64,000 nucleotides of DNA from an uncultured Eubacteriales bacterium (GCA_934432675.1 CAKRYT010000002.1:1-64000), one strand, 5' to 3'. Shown: positions 16,498-25,591, counted from the first letter of the stretch. Made by a program: numbers and translations. The notes: generated by a model not told the origin, from the sequence alone.

Positions 16498-17337
16498 ATG
16501 AAGTACCGTTTTCTGCGCTTTCCGGAGGGCAGGTGCAAGGCACTGACACTCAGTTACGACGACGGAAACGTGAACGACATCCGCCTCGTGGAGATCATGA
16601 ACCGCTACGGTTTGAAGGGCACCTTCAACATCCCCGGCACCGCATTTCCCGACACGATGGAGGGCGGACACCGCATCTCCGCGGAAGTGGCACGTACACT
16701 TTATTTCCCCGCCGGGCACGACGTCGCCGTCCACGGTGCGACGCACATGGCTCCCGCGCTCGCCGCACCGAAGGATGCCATCCGTGACATCCTCGACTGC
16801 CGCTCCTTCCTCGAAAAATTCTACGGTCACATCATCCGCGGCATGGCGTACCCCGACCTCGGGACGATTACGCCCGAAATGAAGATGTACGTAAAACTCG
16901 TCGGTATGACCTATGCGCGCGGGCTGGCACTGACGCACTCCTTCTCGCTCCCGACCGACTGGTTTGAGTGGAGCGCGACGACCCGCAACCGCGACCCGAA
17001 ACTCATGGAGACGCTCGAAAAGTTCCTCGTCGCGAAGCCGCGCGAGGAGTACATATCGCACCGCGACCCGCTCCTCTTTTACATGTGGGGGCATTCCTTC
17101 GAGTTTCCGCCGGACGGATGGCACGTCATGGAGGAGTTCGGCGAGCGCGCCGGGGGTCATGACGACATCTGGTACGCGAACAATACCGAGATCTACGAGT
17201 ATTGTCATGCCTACGAGCAATTGGTGTTCTCCTGCGACAACACCATGGTGTACAACCCGACGCAGACACGCCTGTGGTTTGATGCGGACGGCGTGACCTA
17301 CGAGGTCGCGCCGGGCGCGACCGTCACTCTGCCGTAA
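16498..17337 (+). CDS. Polysaccharide deacetylase family protein (NodB-like)
   Basis: Predicted 279 residues with no signal peptide, so probably cytosolic. It has the NodB metal triad: Asp21/Asp22 in LSYDDG and His79/His83 in HGATH, plus a degenerate third motif MAYPDLG. This layout is seen in a cytosolic subgroup acting on sugars or small acyl-amide substrates; the substrate is unknown. GGGAGG precedes the start. About 100 bases separate it from the chorismate mutase-AroB gene with no terminator, so co-transcription is possible. Confidence 0.85.
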   Translation: MKYRFLRFPEGRCKALTLSYDDGNVNDIRLVEIMNRYGLKGTFNIPGTAFPDTMEGGHRISAEVARTLYFPAGHDVAVHGATHMAPALAAPKDAIRDILDCRSFLEKFYGHIIRGMAYPDLGTITPEMKMYVKLVGMTYARGLALTHSFSLPTDWFEWSATTRNRDPKLMETLEKFLVAKPREEYISHRDPLLFYMWGHSFEFPPDGWHVMEEFGERAGGHDDIWYANNTEIYEYCHAYEQLVFSCDNTMVYNPTQTRLWFDADGVTYEVAPGATVTLP

Positions 17338-17441
17338 AGGGCGGGGGACAAAGAGGCGGGGGCGGTGCGAAACCGACGGCAGTCGGCGCACTGCCCCTCT
17401 CAAAAAAATGCCGGCACGGCCGGCAAGGGAAAGGAGCACCC

Positions 17442-18707
17442 ATGACCGAACTCGAAAAGGCACGGGACGCCATCAACCTCTGCGACCGCGAGATGGCGGA
17501 ACTGTTTATCCGCCGCATGGAGGCAGTGGATAAAATCGCTGATTATAAGCGGGCAGAAGGACTTCCCGTGCTGGATGCCGCACGGGAGGCGGAGGTCATA
17601 CGGCGGAACTGCGATGCCCTCGGCGAGAGCCCCTACCGCGAGGAATACCGTGCACTGCTCACCGCCATGATGGCGATCTCCCGCTCCTACCAATCACGGA
17701 AGAACGGTACGCTGTACGTCGATCTCGGGGCACGTGGCTACGAGGTCACGGTAGAAAACGGGGGTCTTGCCCGTGTCGGGGAGCGGTTTGACCTCGGGCG
17801 TCGGTGTCTTTTGGTCACGGACAGCGGGGTCCCCGCCGCTTATACCGAGACGGTGCGCGCCGCCTGCGGCGAGCCGACGCTCGTCTGCCTGCCGATGGGC
17901 GAGGCGACCAAGAACATCCGTTCCTATGAAAAACTGTTGCGGATCCTCTCCGAGCGCGGCTTTACGCGCACCGATTGCGTCGTGGCGGTCGGGGGAGGGG
18001 TGGTCGGCGACCTCGCCGGGTTTGCTGCCGCAACTTATCTCAGGGGAATTGACTTTTACAACATTCCGACCACGCTGCTCTCCGAGGTGGACTCCTCGGT
18101 CGGGGGCAAAACGGGGATTGACCTCGACGGGGTCAAAAACCAGGTCGGTGCCTTTCACCAGCCGCGCGGGGTGCTCATTGACCCCGAGGTGCTGTCTACG
18201 CTGCCGCGGCGGCAGTTTGCCTGCGGGATGGCGGAGGTCATCAAGATGGCGGCGACCTTTGACGCCGACTTTTTCGCCTTCTGTGAGCGGGCACACGCCA
18301 CGGAAGCCGCGGAGATGATCCGCCGCGCCGTCGCAATCAAACGCGACGTCGTCATGCACGACGAGTACGAGGGCGGGCTCCGCCGGGTGCTGAACTTCGG
18401 GCACACCGTGGGGCACGCAGTGGAAACACTCGCGGGAGGGCAGCTCCTCCACGGGGAATGCGTCGCGATCGGGATGCTCCCGATGACGTCCCCCGAGGTG
18501 CGCCCGCGTCTTAAAGCAGTGCTGGAACGCTGGGGTCTGCCGACCGGGTGCCCGTTTGCACCCGATGCGCTCCTGCCGCTCCTCACCCATGACAAAAAGA
18601 TGCTCGGAAACGAAATTGCCTATATATATGTGGGCAGCATCGGCTCTTATGAAATACGCCGTGCGACGCCGGAGGCACTCTGCCGTCGGCTCGCCGGGGA
18701 GGAATGA
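17442..18707 (+). CDS. aroB: Chorismate mutase / 3-dehydroquinate synthase fusion
   Basis: Predicted 421 residues with two domains. Residues 1-~86 are an AroQ-class chorismate mutase (chorismate to prephenate), shown by ELFIRRMEAVDKIADYK and VLDAAREAEVIRR. Residues ~90-421 are 3-dehydroquinate synthase (DAHP to 3-dehydroquinate, NAD and Zn dependent): GGGVVGDLAGF at ~184-194, EVDSSVGGKTGID at ~215-227, zinc ligands Glu264, His321 (FGHTVGH) and His337. Both domains look complete. The fusion joins step 2 of the shikimate pathway to the first step after chorismate. AAAGGAG precedes the start. First gene of the aro operon. Confidence 0.93.
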   Translation: MTELEKARDAINLCDREMAELFIRRMEAVDKIADYKRAEGLPVLDAAREAEVIRRNCDALGESPYREEYRALLTAMMAISRSYQSRKNGTLYVDLGARGYEVTVENGGLARVGERFDLGRRCLLVTDSGVPAAYTETVRAACGEPTLVCLPMGEATKNIRSYEKLLRILSERGFTRTDCVVAVGGGVVGDLAGFAAATYLRGIDFYNIPTTLLSEVDSSVGGKTGIDLDGVKNQVGAFHQPRGVLIDPEVLSTLPRRQFACGMAEVIKMAATFDADFFAFCERAHATEAAEMIRRAVAIKRDVVMHDEYEGGLRRVLNFGHTVGHAVETLAGGQLLHGECVAIGMLPMTSPEVRPRLKAVLERWGLPTGCPFAPDALLPLLTHDKKMLGNEIAYIYVGSIGSYEIRRATPEALCRRLAGEE

Positions 18708-18708
18708 T

Positions 18709-19806
18709 ATGAAAAACTCTTTCGGAAACGCCCTGACCGTTACACTTTTCGGCGAGAGCCACGGGGAGGAGATCGGTGCCGTCGCGGACGGCTTTGCCCC
18801 CGGGATCCCGATCGACGAGGCCTATATTGCGTCCCGCCTCGCCCAGCGACGCCCGACGGACATGCTCTCCACGGCGCGCCGGGAGGCGGACGAATACCGT
18901 ATCGTCTCGGGCGTGAAGGACGGCTACACCACCGGGGCACCGCTGACGGTGCTGATCCCGAACACGGACGTGCAATCCGTGGATTACGCGGCGACGGACG
19001 GCATCGCCCGCCCGAGCCATGCGGACTATACGGCGTACTGCAAGTACCACGGGTATGAGGACCGCCGCGGCGGCGGGCATTTCTCCGGTCGGCTGACGGC
19101 ACCGCTCGTCGTACTCGGTGCCATCGCCGCGACCGCGCTCATGGCGCGCGGGGTGACGATCGGTACGCACATCGCCAGCCTCGCGGGGATTTCCGACCGC
19201 GCGTTCGGTGACGATTTGCAGGAGGACATTGATTTTCTCGCGGACTGCCCGTTCCCGGTGCTCGATACCGCGGCGGGGGGTGCCATGCGGGATGCGATCC
19301 TCACGGCACGCGCCGAGGGGGACAGCGTCGGCGGCGTGCTCGAAACCGCCGTGACCGGGCTCGTCGCCGGGGTGGGGGAGCCGTGGTTTGACGGTGTGGA
19401 GAGCGTGCTGGCGCGCGCCATATTCGGCATCCCTGCCGTGAAGGGCATTGAGTTCGGCGGGGGATTTGCCATGTGCGACCGCCGCGGGAGCGAGGTCAAC
19501 GACGCGTTCTTCATGGGGGCGGACGCCCCCGAGACGCGCACCAATTTCAGCGGCGGGATCCAGGGGGGCATCACGAACGGGATGCCGCTGTGTTTCCGCG
19601 TCGGGATCAAGCCGACCCCGACCATCGCGAAAGAGCAGGACACGGTGAACTTTCTCACCGAGCGGGAGACCCGCACCGCTTTCGTCGGGCGGCATGACCC
19701 CGCGATCGTGCATCGGGCGCGCGCCGTCGTCGACGCCGTGACGGCACTCGTGCTCTGTGATCTGCTCGCGGGGCGGTACGGCACCGATTACCTCGCGGAG
19801 GGCTGA
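18709..19806 (+). CDS. aroC: Chorismate synthase
   Basis: Predicted 365 residues. It converts EPSP to chorismate with reduced FMN. Typical blocks are FGESHGEEIGAVADGFAPG near the N-terminus, RPSHADYTAY and GRLTAP in the middle, and RHDPAIVHRARAVVDAVTAL near the end. The start at 18709 follows GGGGAGGA and lies one base after the aroB stop, so the two are coupled. Confidence 0.95.
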   Translation: MKNSFGNALTVTLFGESHGEEIGAVADGFAPGIPIDEAYIASRLAQRRPTDMLSTARREADEYRIVSGVKDGYTTGAPLTVLIPNTDVQSVDYAATDGIARPSHADYTAYCKYHGYEDRRGGGHFSGRLTAPLVVLGAIAATALMARGVTIGTHIASLAGISDRAFGDDLQEDIDFLADCPFPVLDTAAGGAMRDAILTARAEGDSVGGVLETAVTGLVAGVGEPWFDGVESVLARAIFGIPAVKGIEFGGGFAMCDRRGSEVNDAFFMGADAPETRTNFSGGIQGGITNGMPLCFRVGIKPTPTIAKEQDTVNFLTERETRTAFVGRHDPAIVHRARAVVDAVTALVLCDLLAGRYGTDYLAEG

Positions 19807-20043
19807 CCCTGCGCCGCCCGCCGGGGGGCGGGTGCGTCGGTAAGAGAGGCAATAGCAAGAAAAACGAACGATAAAGTCGGGCATCGGCGGTTTGCGAACG
19901 GTCAGACCCGTCAGGGAGACACCGAACCGTGGGCCTCGGGGTTCCGGTGGCGGTGACACGACTTCATTTGCGCGCTTTTCACAACACATTTTCTGCGACG
20001 TGATCGCAACGACGCGGCAGTGCCGCGGAAAGGGGGAACATAC
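19807..20043 (+). other. Intergenic gap inside the aro operon
   Basis: A 237-base gap with no supported gene, terminator or clear promoter. It starts with a GC hairpin (CCGCCC/GGGGCGGG). It is the only long gap in an otherwise tightly packed operon, so an internal control element is possible but not visible. Confidence 0.3.
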
Positions 20044-21285
20044 ATGGAATACGGTCTTGTCGGAGCGAAACTGGGGCACAGTTTCTCCCCCGAACTGCAC
20101 CGCGCCATCGGCGGGTACGAGTACGGGCTCACGGAACTGGCGGAGAGCGAACTCGCGCCGTTTTTCCGCGCGCGGGATTTCCGCGGCGTGAACGTGACCA
20201 TCCCCTACAAGAGTGCGGTCATCCCGCTCCTCGACGAGGTGTCCCCCGAGGCGCGCCGTATCGGCGCGGTCAATACGGTGGTCAACCGCGGGGGGCGGCT
20301 CATCGGTTACAACACCGATTACGACGGGATGCGGTATCTGCTCGCCGTGACGGGTATTTCGCTCGCCGCCCGGCGGGTTTTGATCCTCGGCTCCGGCGGG
20401 ACCTCCCGCACCGCTCTGACCCTCGCCGAGGATGCGGGTGCCGCCTCGGTCCTCCGCGTCAGCCGCCGACCGCAGGGCGAGGGCATGATCTCCTACGACG
20501 AGGCGGAGGCACGGGGGAGCGACACGGACGTCATCATCGATACCACCTCGGTCGGGATGTATCCCGACTGCCTCGGGGAGCCGATCGACCCCGGTGCTTT
20601 TCCGCACCTTGTCGGGGTGGTCGGCGCGGTCTACCGCCCGCTCCGCTCAACGCTCGTCGAGCACGCGCGTGAGCGCGGCATCCCTGCCGCCGGGGGGCTC
20701 GCCATGCTGGTGGCGCAGGGGGTGCGCGCCTCGGAACTCTTCCGGGATACCCGTTATCCCGCAGAACTGACCGAGCGGCTCTGCCGCGAAATTACACTGC
20801 AAAAAAGCAATCTCATCCTGATCGGGATGCCGGGGGCGGGGAAATCCACCGTCGGCGCGCGGCTCGCGCGGCGGCTCGGGCGACCCTTCTTCGACACCGA
20901 TGCGGAGATCAAAAAACGCGCGGGGTGTGACATCCCGACGCTGTTCGCGACGCGGGGCGAGCGGTATTTCCGCGACCTGGAAAGCGAGGTCGTGCGCGAT
21001 ATTGCCCTCGGGCAGGTCGGCGCGGTCATTGCGACGGGCGGTGGCGTCCCGCTCCGGGAGGAAAACCGCCTGGCACTCCGCCGCTCGGGGCGGGTGCTGT
21101 GGCTCTCCCGTCCCCTCTCTTCTATCCGGCCGACCGCCGACCGTCCGCTCGCCCGTGACCGCGAGGCACTGGCGCGGCGGTACGCGGAGCGGGAGCCCGT
21201 CTACCGCCTCACGGCAGATGACGTTATCCCCGTCGGGCGGACGCCGGAGATCACGGTCCAAACCATCTGTGAGGTGTTGACATGA
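20044..21285 (+). CDS. aroE/aroK: Shikimate dehydrogenase / shikimate kinase fusion
   Basis: Predicted 413 residues from ATG 20044, preceded by AAAGGGGG. Residues 1-~250 are AroE (3-dehydroshikimate to shikimate with NADPH): GHSFSPELH at the substrate site, Lys56 in VTIPYKS, Asp92 in NTDYDG, NADP loop GSGGTSR. Residues ~255-413 are AroK (phosphorylates shikimate): Walker A GMPGAGKST at 261-269, FFDTDAEI, RYFRDLE and TGGGVPLR. Both halves retain the key residues, so two consecutive steps sit on one polypeptide. Its stop overlaps aroQ by ATGA. Confidence 0.95.
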   Translation: MEYGLVGAKLGHSFSPELHRAIGGYEYGLTELAESELAPFFRARDFRGVNVTIPYKSAVIPLLDEVSPEARRIGAVNTVVNRGGRLIGYNTDYDGMRYLLAVTGISLAARRVLILGSGGTSRTALTLAEDAGAASVLRVSRRPQGEGMISYDEAEARGSDTDVIIDTTSVGMYPDCLGEPIDPGAFPHLVGVVGAVYRPLRSTLVEHARERGIPAAGGLAMLVAQGVRASELFRDTRYPAELTERLCREITLQKSNLILIGMPGAGKSTVGARLARRLGRPFFDTDAEIKKRAGCDIPTLFATRGERYFRDLESEVVRDIALGQVGAVIATGGGVPLREENRLALRRSGRVLWLSRPLSSIRPTADRPLARDREALARRYAEREPVYRLTADDVIPVGRTPEITVQTICEVLT

Positions 21286-21719
21286 AACTGCTTATCCTGA
21301 ACGGCCCCAACCTGAATCTGCTCGGCTCCCGCGAGCCCGAACAGTACGGTACGGGGAGTTATGAGGAACTCTGTGCACAAATCTGCCTCCACGCCGACGC
21401 GCTCGGGGTGGAGACAGACATCGTGCAGTCCAATCACGAGGGGGTGCTGGTGGACACCATCCAGGCGGCGCGCGGCGTCTACGACGGCATCGTTTTCAAC
21501 CCCGCCGCCTACACGCATACGAGTATCGCGCTTGCCGACGCGCTGAAAGCCGTCCGCATCCCGACGGTGGAGGTACACATCTCGGACCTGAACAAGCGCG
21601 AGGCATACCGACAGATCAGTTACGTACGCGAGGCCTGCATCGCGACCGTGACGGGACACGGTTTCCGCGGGTATCTCGAAGCCATGGATTTGCTCCTTGC
21701 CGCGGGGGGTGACCGATGA
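21282..21719 (+). CDS. aroQ: Type II 3-dehydroquinate dehydratase
   Basis: Predicted 145 residues, the normal length. It dehydrates 3-dehydroquinate to 3-dehydroshikimate. Signature blocks are LNGPNLNLLGSREPEQYG (with catalytic Tyr), NHEG, NPAAYTHTSIAL and EVHISD. It overlaps both neighbours by four bases. Confidence 0.96.
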   Translation: MKLLILNGPNLNLLGSREPEQYGTGSYEELCAQICLHADALGVETDIVQSNHEGVLVDTIQAARGVYDGIVFNPAAYTHTSIALADALKAVRIPTVEVHISDLNKREAYRQISYVREACIATVTGHGFRGYLEAMDLLLAAGGDR

Positions 21720-22933
21720 CGGTCAGGATCTTACGCGGCACGGCGTGCGGACGGGTGACCGCCCCCGCCTCCAAGAGCGTCGCGCACCGGTACCTCATCG
21801 CCGCCGCACTGGCCAGGGGGGAAAGCCGCCTTTTGGGGCTCACGCCCTCCGAGGACATCCTCGCGACCTGTGACGGTCTGCGGGCACTCGGGAGCGGGAT
21901 CCGGACGGACGGCACGACGGCAGTCGTGACGGGGGCAGACGATCTCACCCCGCGCGGGGTAATCCCCTGTCGGGAGTGCGGGACGACCCTGCGCCTTTTG
22001 CTCCCGCTCTGCCTGCTCGGCGGTGCGGAGGCGACGCTGACGGGGACCGAAAAACTGCTTTCCCGCCCGCTCGGGGTCTATCGCGACCTGGCGCGGGAGC
22101 GCGGTTTTCTTTTTGCGGAAACCCCCGGGCAGGTGCGTGTCGCCGGGCGTCTCACCTCCGGGGCCTATCACCTCCGGGGAGACGTGTCCAGCCAGTTTGT
22201 GAGCGGGCTTTGCTACGCGCTCGCCTGCCTTGACGGCGACAGTACGCTGACGCTGACCGGTGCGGTGGAGAGCCGTTCCTATATCGATCTCACGCTGGAC
22301 GCGCTCCGCGCATTCGGGGTCGGTGCGGCGTGGGCGGACGAACGCACCCTCCGCATCCCCGGGGGGCGCACCTTCCGTGCGGGGGTGCATACCGTAGAAG
22401 GGGACGAGTCGAACGCGGCGTTTTTCCTCGCGCTCGGCGCCCTCGGGGACCCGGTGGAGGTCCTCGGGCGTGATCCAGGGACACGGCAGGGGGACCGCGT
22501 CGCCTCCTCTTATTTTCGGGCACTGCGTGCGGGGGCGGCGACGCTGTCCGTCGCGGACTGTCCCGACCTCGCCCCCATCCTCATGACGGTGGCGGCACTC
22601 TCGCGAGGCGGGGTGCTGACCGATACACGGCGGCTGCGGCTCAAAGAAAGCGACCGCGGTGCGGCGATGGCGGAGGAACTCGCAAAGTGCGGTGTCCGCG
22701 TCACGGTGGAGGAAAACCGCCTGACGGTGGACCCCCGGGGGCTGACCCCGCCGTGCTCTCCGCTCTGCGGCCATAACGACCACCGCATCGTCATGGCACT
22801 CGCCGTTCTGCTCACCCGCCTCGGCGGGGAGATCACGGGGGCAGAGGCGGTAGCCAAGAGTTTCCCCGATTTTTTCGACCGTCTCGCCGCCCTCGGCATC
22901 CGGACGGAGGAAGGAGCCGACCATGCCGGATAA
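21716..22933 (+). CDS. aroA: 3-phosphoshikimate 1-carboxyvinyltransferase (EPSP synthase)
   Basis: Predicted 405 residues. It transfers the enolpyruvyl group of PEP to shikimate 3-phosphate. Visible motifs are PASKSVAHRYLIAAALA at the N-terminus, ECGTTLRLLLPL at the PEP/glyphosate loop, GDVSSQFVSGL, LKESDRG and GHNDHRIVMALAV. The ATG overlaps the aroQ stop; the 3' end overlaps tyrA by 11 bp. Confidence 0.95.
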   Translation: MTVRILRGTACGRVTAPASKSVAHRYLIAAALARGESRLLGLTPSEDILATCDGLRALGSGIRTDGTTAVVTGADDLTPRGVIPCRECGTTLRLLLPLCLLGGAEATLTGTEKLLSRPLGVYRDLARERGFLFAETPGQVRVAGRLTSGAYHLRGDVSSQFVSGLCYALACLDGDSTLTLTGAVESRSYIDLTLDALRAFGVGAAWADERTLRIPGGRTFRAGVHTVEGDESNAAFFLALGALGDPVEVLGRDPGTRQGDRVASSYFRALRAGAATLSVADCPDLAPILMTVAALSRGGVLTDTRRLRLKESDRGAAMAEELAKCGVRVTVEENRLTVDPRGLTPPCSPLCGHNDHRIVMALAVLLTRLGGEITGAEAVAKSFPDFFDRLAALGIRTEEGADHAG

Positions 22934-23786
22934 GAACACCGAAATACTCATTGTGGGGCTGGGGCTCATGGGCGGATCGTACGCCCGCGCGCTGACCGCC
23001 GCGGGCTACCGCGTGAGTGCCATCGACCGCGACCCGGAGGCAATCCGCTATGCGCTCGGCGAGGGCATCATCGCGGCGGGGGCGGCCGATGCCGACCCGG
23101 AACTCATCGGGCGCGCCGACCTCGTGGTCTTTGCTCTGTATCCGCACGCGCTCGTGCCGTGGATCGAGGCCTATCGATCCCTCCTGAAACCCGGTGCGCT
23201 CCTGACCGACGTGACGGGGGTGAAGGGAGCGATCGTCCCCGAGGTCCAGGCGCGGCTCGCCGACGGGCGACCGGACGTTGAATTCATCGCGGCGCACCCC
23301 ATGGCGGGGCGTGAGGCCAGCGGGGTACGGAACAGCACTGCGGACATTTTCCGTTCTGCCAACTACATCGTGGTGCCGACGGAGAAGAACACGAAGGAGG
23401 CGATCGCCGCCTGCCGGGCACTCGGGGAGGCTCTGGGGTTTGCCCGCGTGACCGAACTCACCCCCGCCGAGCACGATGAGATCATCGGATTCGTGTCCCA
23501 GCTGACGCACTGCATCGCCGTGGCACTCATGACCTGCAACGACGACGAGCACCTGGAAGATTATACGGGCGACTCTTTCCGTGACCTGACCCGCATCGCC
23601 CGCATCAACGACGGGATGTGGAGCGAGTTGTTCTTACTCAACCGCGAGGCACTCCTTTCTCAAATCGACGCCTTTACGGCGCAACTCACGCGTCTGCGTG
23701 CGACCATCGCAGAGGGCAGGCGGGACGAGATGCGTGCCCTCATGCGTCGCTCCGCGGAGCGACGCGCCAAATTCGACAAGAAGTAA
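22923..23786 (+). CDS. tyrA: Prephenate dehydrogenase
   Basis: Predicted 287 residues. It oxidatively decarboxylates prephenate to 4-hydroxyphenylpyruvate for tyrosine. The N-terminal IVGLGLMGGSYA is the NAD loop with an acidic residue (AIDRD) suggesting NAD; AAHPMAGREASGV and QLTHCIAVAL are the substrate-site motifs. There is no C-terminal ACT domain. Prephenate dehydratase (pheA) is not in the operon. Confidence 0.93.
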   Translation: MPDKNTEILIVGLGLMGGSYARALTAAGYRVSAIDRDPEAIRYALGEGIIAAGAADADPELIGRADLVVFALYPHALVPWIEAYRSLLKPGALLTDVTGVKGAIVPEVQARLADGRPDVEFIAAHPMAGREASGVRNSTADIFRSANYIVVPTEKNTKEAIAACRALGEALGFARVTELTPAEHDEIIGFVSQLTHCIAVALMTCNDDEHLEDYTGDSFRDLTRIARINDGMWSELFLLNREALLSQIDAFTAQLTRLRATIAEGRRDEMRALMRRSAERRAKFDKK

Positions 23787-23799
23787 GCGAGGAACTTTT

Positions 23800-24828
23800 A
23801 TGAATATGCTGTTCAAGAGAAAACTGCCCATCCCGATGGACATCAAACGGGATTACCCGGTGCCGCCCGCCGCCGCGGCGGCGAAGGCGGAACGCGACCG
23901 CGAGATCGCCGAGGTGTTCCGGGGCGAGGCGGACAAACTTCTGCTCGTGATCGGGCCCTGTTCGGCAGACAGCGAGGAGCCGGTGATGGAGTATATCCGG
24001 CGTCTGCGCGTTTTGCAGGACAAGGTCCGTGACAGAATCCTTATCATCCCGAGGATTTATACCAACAAGCCGCGCACGACGGGTGACGGCTACAAAGGGA
24101 TGCTCCATCAGCCCGATCCCGAGAGTCGGCCGGATATGCTCGCGGGGCTGCTCTCCATCCGGCGGTTGCATATCCGGGCACTGTCCGAGACGGGTTTCGG
24201 GTGCGCGGACGAGATGCTCTATCCCGAAAACCATCGTCTGCTCAATGACCTGCTCTCCTACGTGGCGGTCGGTGCGCGGTCGGTCGAGGACCAGCAGCAT
24301 CGCCTGACGGCGAGCGGGCTGAACATCCCCGTGGGGATGAAAAACCCGACCGGGGGCGATCTTTCGGTGATGATGAACGCCATCCACGCCGCACAGCACG
24401 CACACACCTTCATTTACCGCGGGTGGGAGGTCGAGAGCGCGGGGAACCCGCTCGCACACGCCATCCTGCGCGGCTACGTCGACCGGAGAGGGAAGTCACA
24501 CCCGAACTATCACTATGAGGACCTGAAAGAACTCGCGGGACTCTACGGGGCGAGCGGGCTCGCCAACCCCGCCGTCCTCATCGACACCAACCATGCCAAC
24601 TCCGGTAAGCAGTACGGCGAGCAACCCCGTATCGCGCGCGAGGTGGTGGAGAGTTGTCGGTATGACCCCGAGATCCGACGGATCGTCAAGGGGCTCATGA
24701 TCGAGAGTTACCTCGAAGACGGTTGTCAGAAGATCGGGGAGGGCGTCTTCGGTCGTTCCATCACCGACCCATGTCTCGGGTGGGAGAAAACGGAGCGGCT
24801 GGTGCTGGAACTCGCCGATCGGTGGTAA
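23800..24828 (+). CDS. aroF: 3-deoxy-7-phosphoheptulonate synthase (DAHP synthase, AroFGH class)
   Basis: Predicted 342 residues. It joins PEP and erythrose 4-phosphate, the first step of the shikimate pathway. The start ATG 23800 follows GCGAGGAAC; similarity begins there. Motifs: GPCSADSEE, PRIYTNKPRTT, GARSVEDQQHR, VGMKNPTGGDL, DTNHANSGK and the final SITDPCLGWEKTE. The class and length match the E. coli type whose N-terminus carries feedback inhibition. It closes the operon before a terminator. Confidence 0.95.
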   Translation: MNMLFKRKLPIPMDIKRDYPVPPAAAAAKAERDREIAEVFRGEADKLLLVIGPCSADSEEPVMEYIRRLRVLQDKVRDRILIIPRIYTNKPRTTGDGYKGMLHQPDPESRPDMLAGLLSIRRLHIRALSETGFGCADEMLYPENHRLLNDLLSYVAVGARSVEDQQHRLTASGLNIPVGMKNPTGGDLSVMMNAIHAAQHAHTFIYRGWEVESAGNPLAHAILRGYVDRRGKSHPNYHYEDLKELAGLYGASGLANPAVLIDTNHANSGKQYGEQPRIAREVVESCRYDPEIRRIVKGLMIESYLEDGCQKIGEGVFGRSITDPCLGWEKTERLVLELADRW

Positions 24829-24835
24829 AGAACAG

Positions 24836-24866
24836 AAAAGAGGAGCCGGGATGGGCTCCTCTTTTT
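24836..24866 (+). terminator. Terminator of the aro operon
   Basis: GAGGAGCC (24840-24847) pairs with GGCTCCTC (24854-24861), flanked by A and T runs. Confidence 0.92.
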
Positions 24867-24939
24867 GCTTTTCGCCGTATAAAACGGAGCGGCGCGGGCA
24901 AAACTCTGTTCATTCAAACCGAAACGGAGGGAACAATCT

Positions 24940-25398
24940 ATGAATTTGCAACTGACTTCCAAAGAGGTGGGACTGCTCAAAGACATGAAGGACCAGGAGC
25001 AGCTCTGCATCCAAAAGTATGAGATGTACGCCGAGCGGGCGAAAAAGGAGGAACTCAAACAACTGTTCCTCGGCATGGCAGACACCGAGAGGGAACATCT
25101 GAAAACCGTGACCGAGATGATGGGCGGCACGGTGACACCGCTGACAAACGCGGGGCTGAACGCCGACAACAAACTCTGCGGCGCGGTCGGGTACACGAGC
25201 GAGGAGGAGCGCACGCAGGACGCGTTTTTGCTGCGGGATATGCTCGCGACCGAAAAGCACGCGTCGTCGCTCTACGACGTGAGCGTGTTTGAGTTCGGAG
25301 ATCCGGTGGCGCGGCGGGTGCTCAATCATATTCAGTCGGAGGAGCAGCAGCACGGTGAGCAGTTGTACTCCTATATGAAGTCCAACAATATGTACTGA
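24940..25398 (+). CDS. CotF-like spore coat protein / ferritin-like helical protein
   Basis: Predicted 152 residues, mostly helical, with two similar halves: KDMKDQEQLCIQKYEMYAERA ~16-36 and LRDMLATEKHASSLYDVSVFE ~97-117, each followed by an HL or QQH acidic segment. This matches the coat protein F (CotF) family, structurally related to ferritin-like four-helix bundles. A coat or spore role fits the sporulating host. GGAGGG precedes the start. Whether it binds metal is unclear. A structured repeat starts five bases after the stop codon. Confidence 0.8.
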   Translation: MNLQLTSKEVGLLKDMKDQEQLCIQKYEMYAERAKKEELKQLFLGMADTEREHLKTVTEMMGGTVTPLTNAGLNADNKLCGAVGYTSEEERTQDAFLLRDMLATEKHASSLYDVSVFEFGDPVARRVLNHIQSEEQQHGEQLYSYMKSNNMY

Positions 25399-25402
25399 GA
25401 CA

Positions 25403-25591
25403 AGCGGGAGAAGCGCAGACCAAGTGCCCTAAAAAGGGCATAATGGCAACCGATACTGACTTTTCAAAATAAAAAGAAAAGTTGTGTCGGTTGCCTTTTC
25501 TTTAAGAACGGAGGGCACTTTACCCCCGAAAACGGTCTCTGTCGTACAAAGTACGCCGACGAGTCCCGTTTTCGGGGGTTCTGCATCTCCT
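25403..25591 (+). repeat. Structured intergenic repeat, copy 1
   Basis: Element with two hairpins. Hairpin 1: GGCAACCGA (25445-25453) pairs with TCGGTTGCC (25487-25495), with an inner GACTTTTC/GAAAAGTT stem, followed by TTTTCTTT, so it looks like a terminator. Hairpin 2: CCCCCGAAAACGG (25523-25535) pairs with CCGTTTTCGGGGG (25566-25578) with GTACAAAGTAC at its top. Bases 25403-25509 are identical to 28953-29059. AAGTGCCCT (25422-25430) can pair locally with AGGGCA (25435-25440) or with AGGGCACTT (25512-25520). Confidence 0.85.

Noticed and set aside
18583..20607. A 674-codon open frame antisense to the aro genes
   Set aside because: It is a shadow of aroC and aroE-aroK: no SD, no family similarity, Arg/Gly/His-rich translation typical of antisense frames in GC-rich DNA. 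Similar long antisense frames at 5963-7405, 29913-32015, 32291-34780, 45713-48031 and 53528-54778 were dropped for the same reason.
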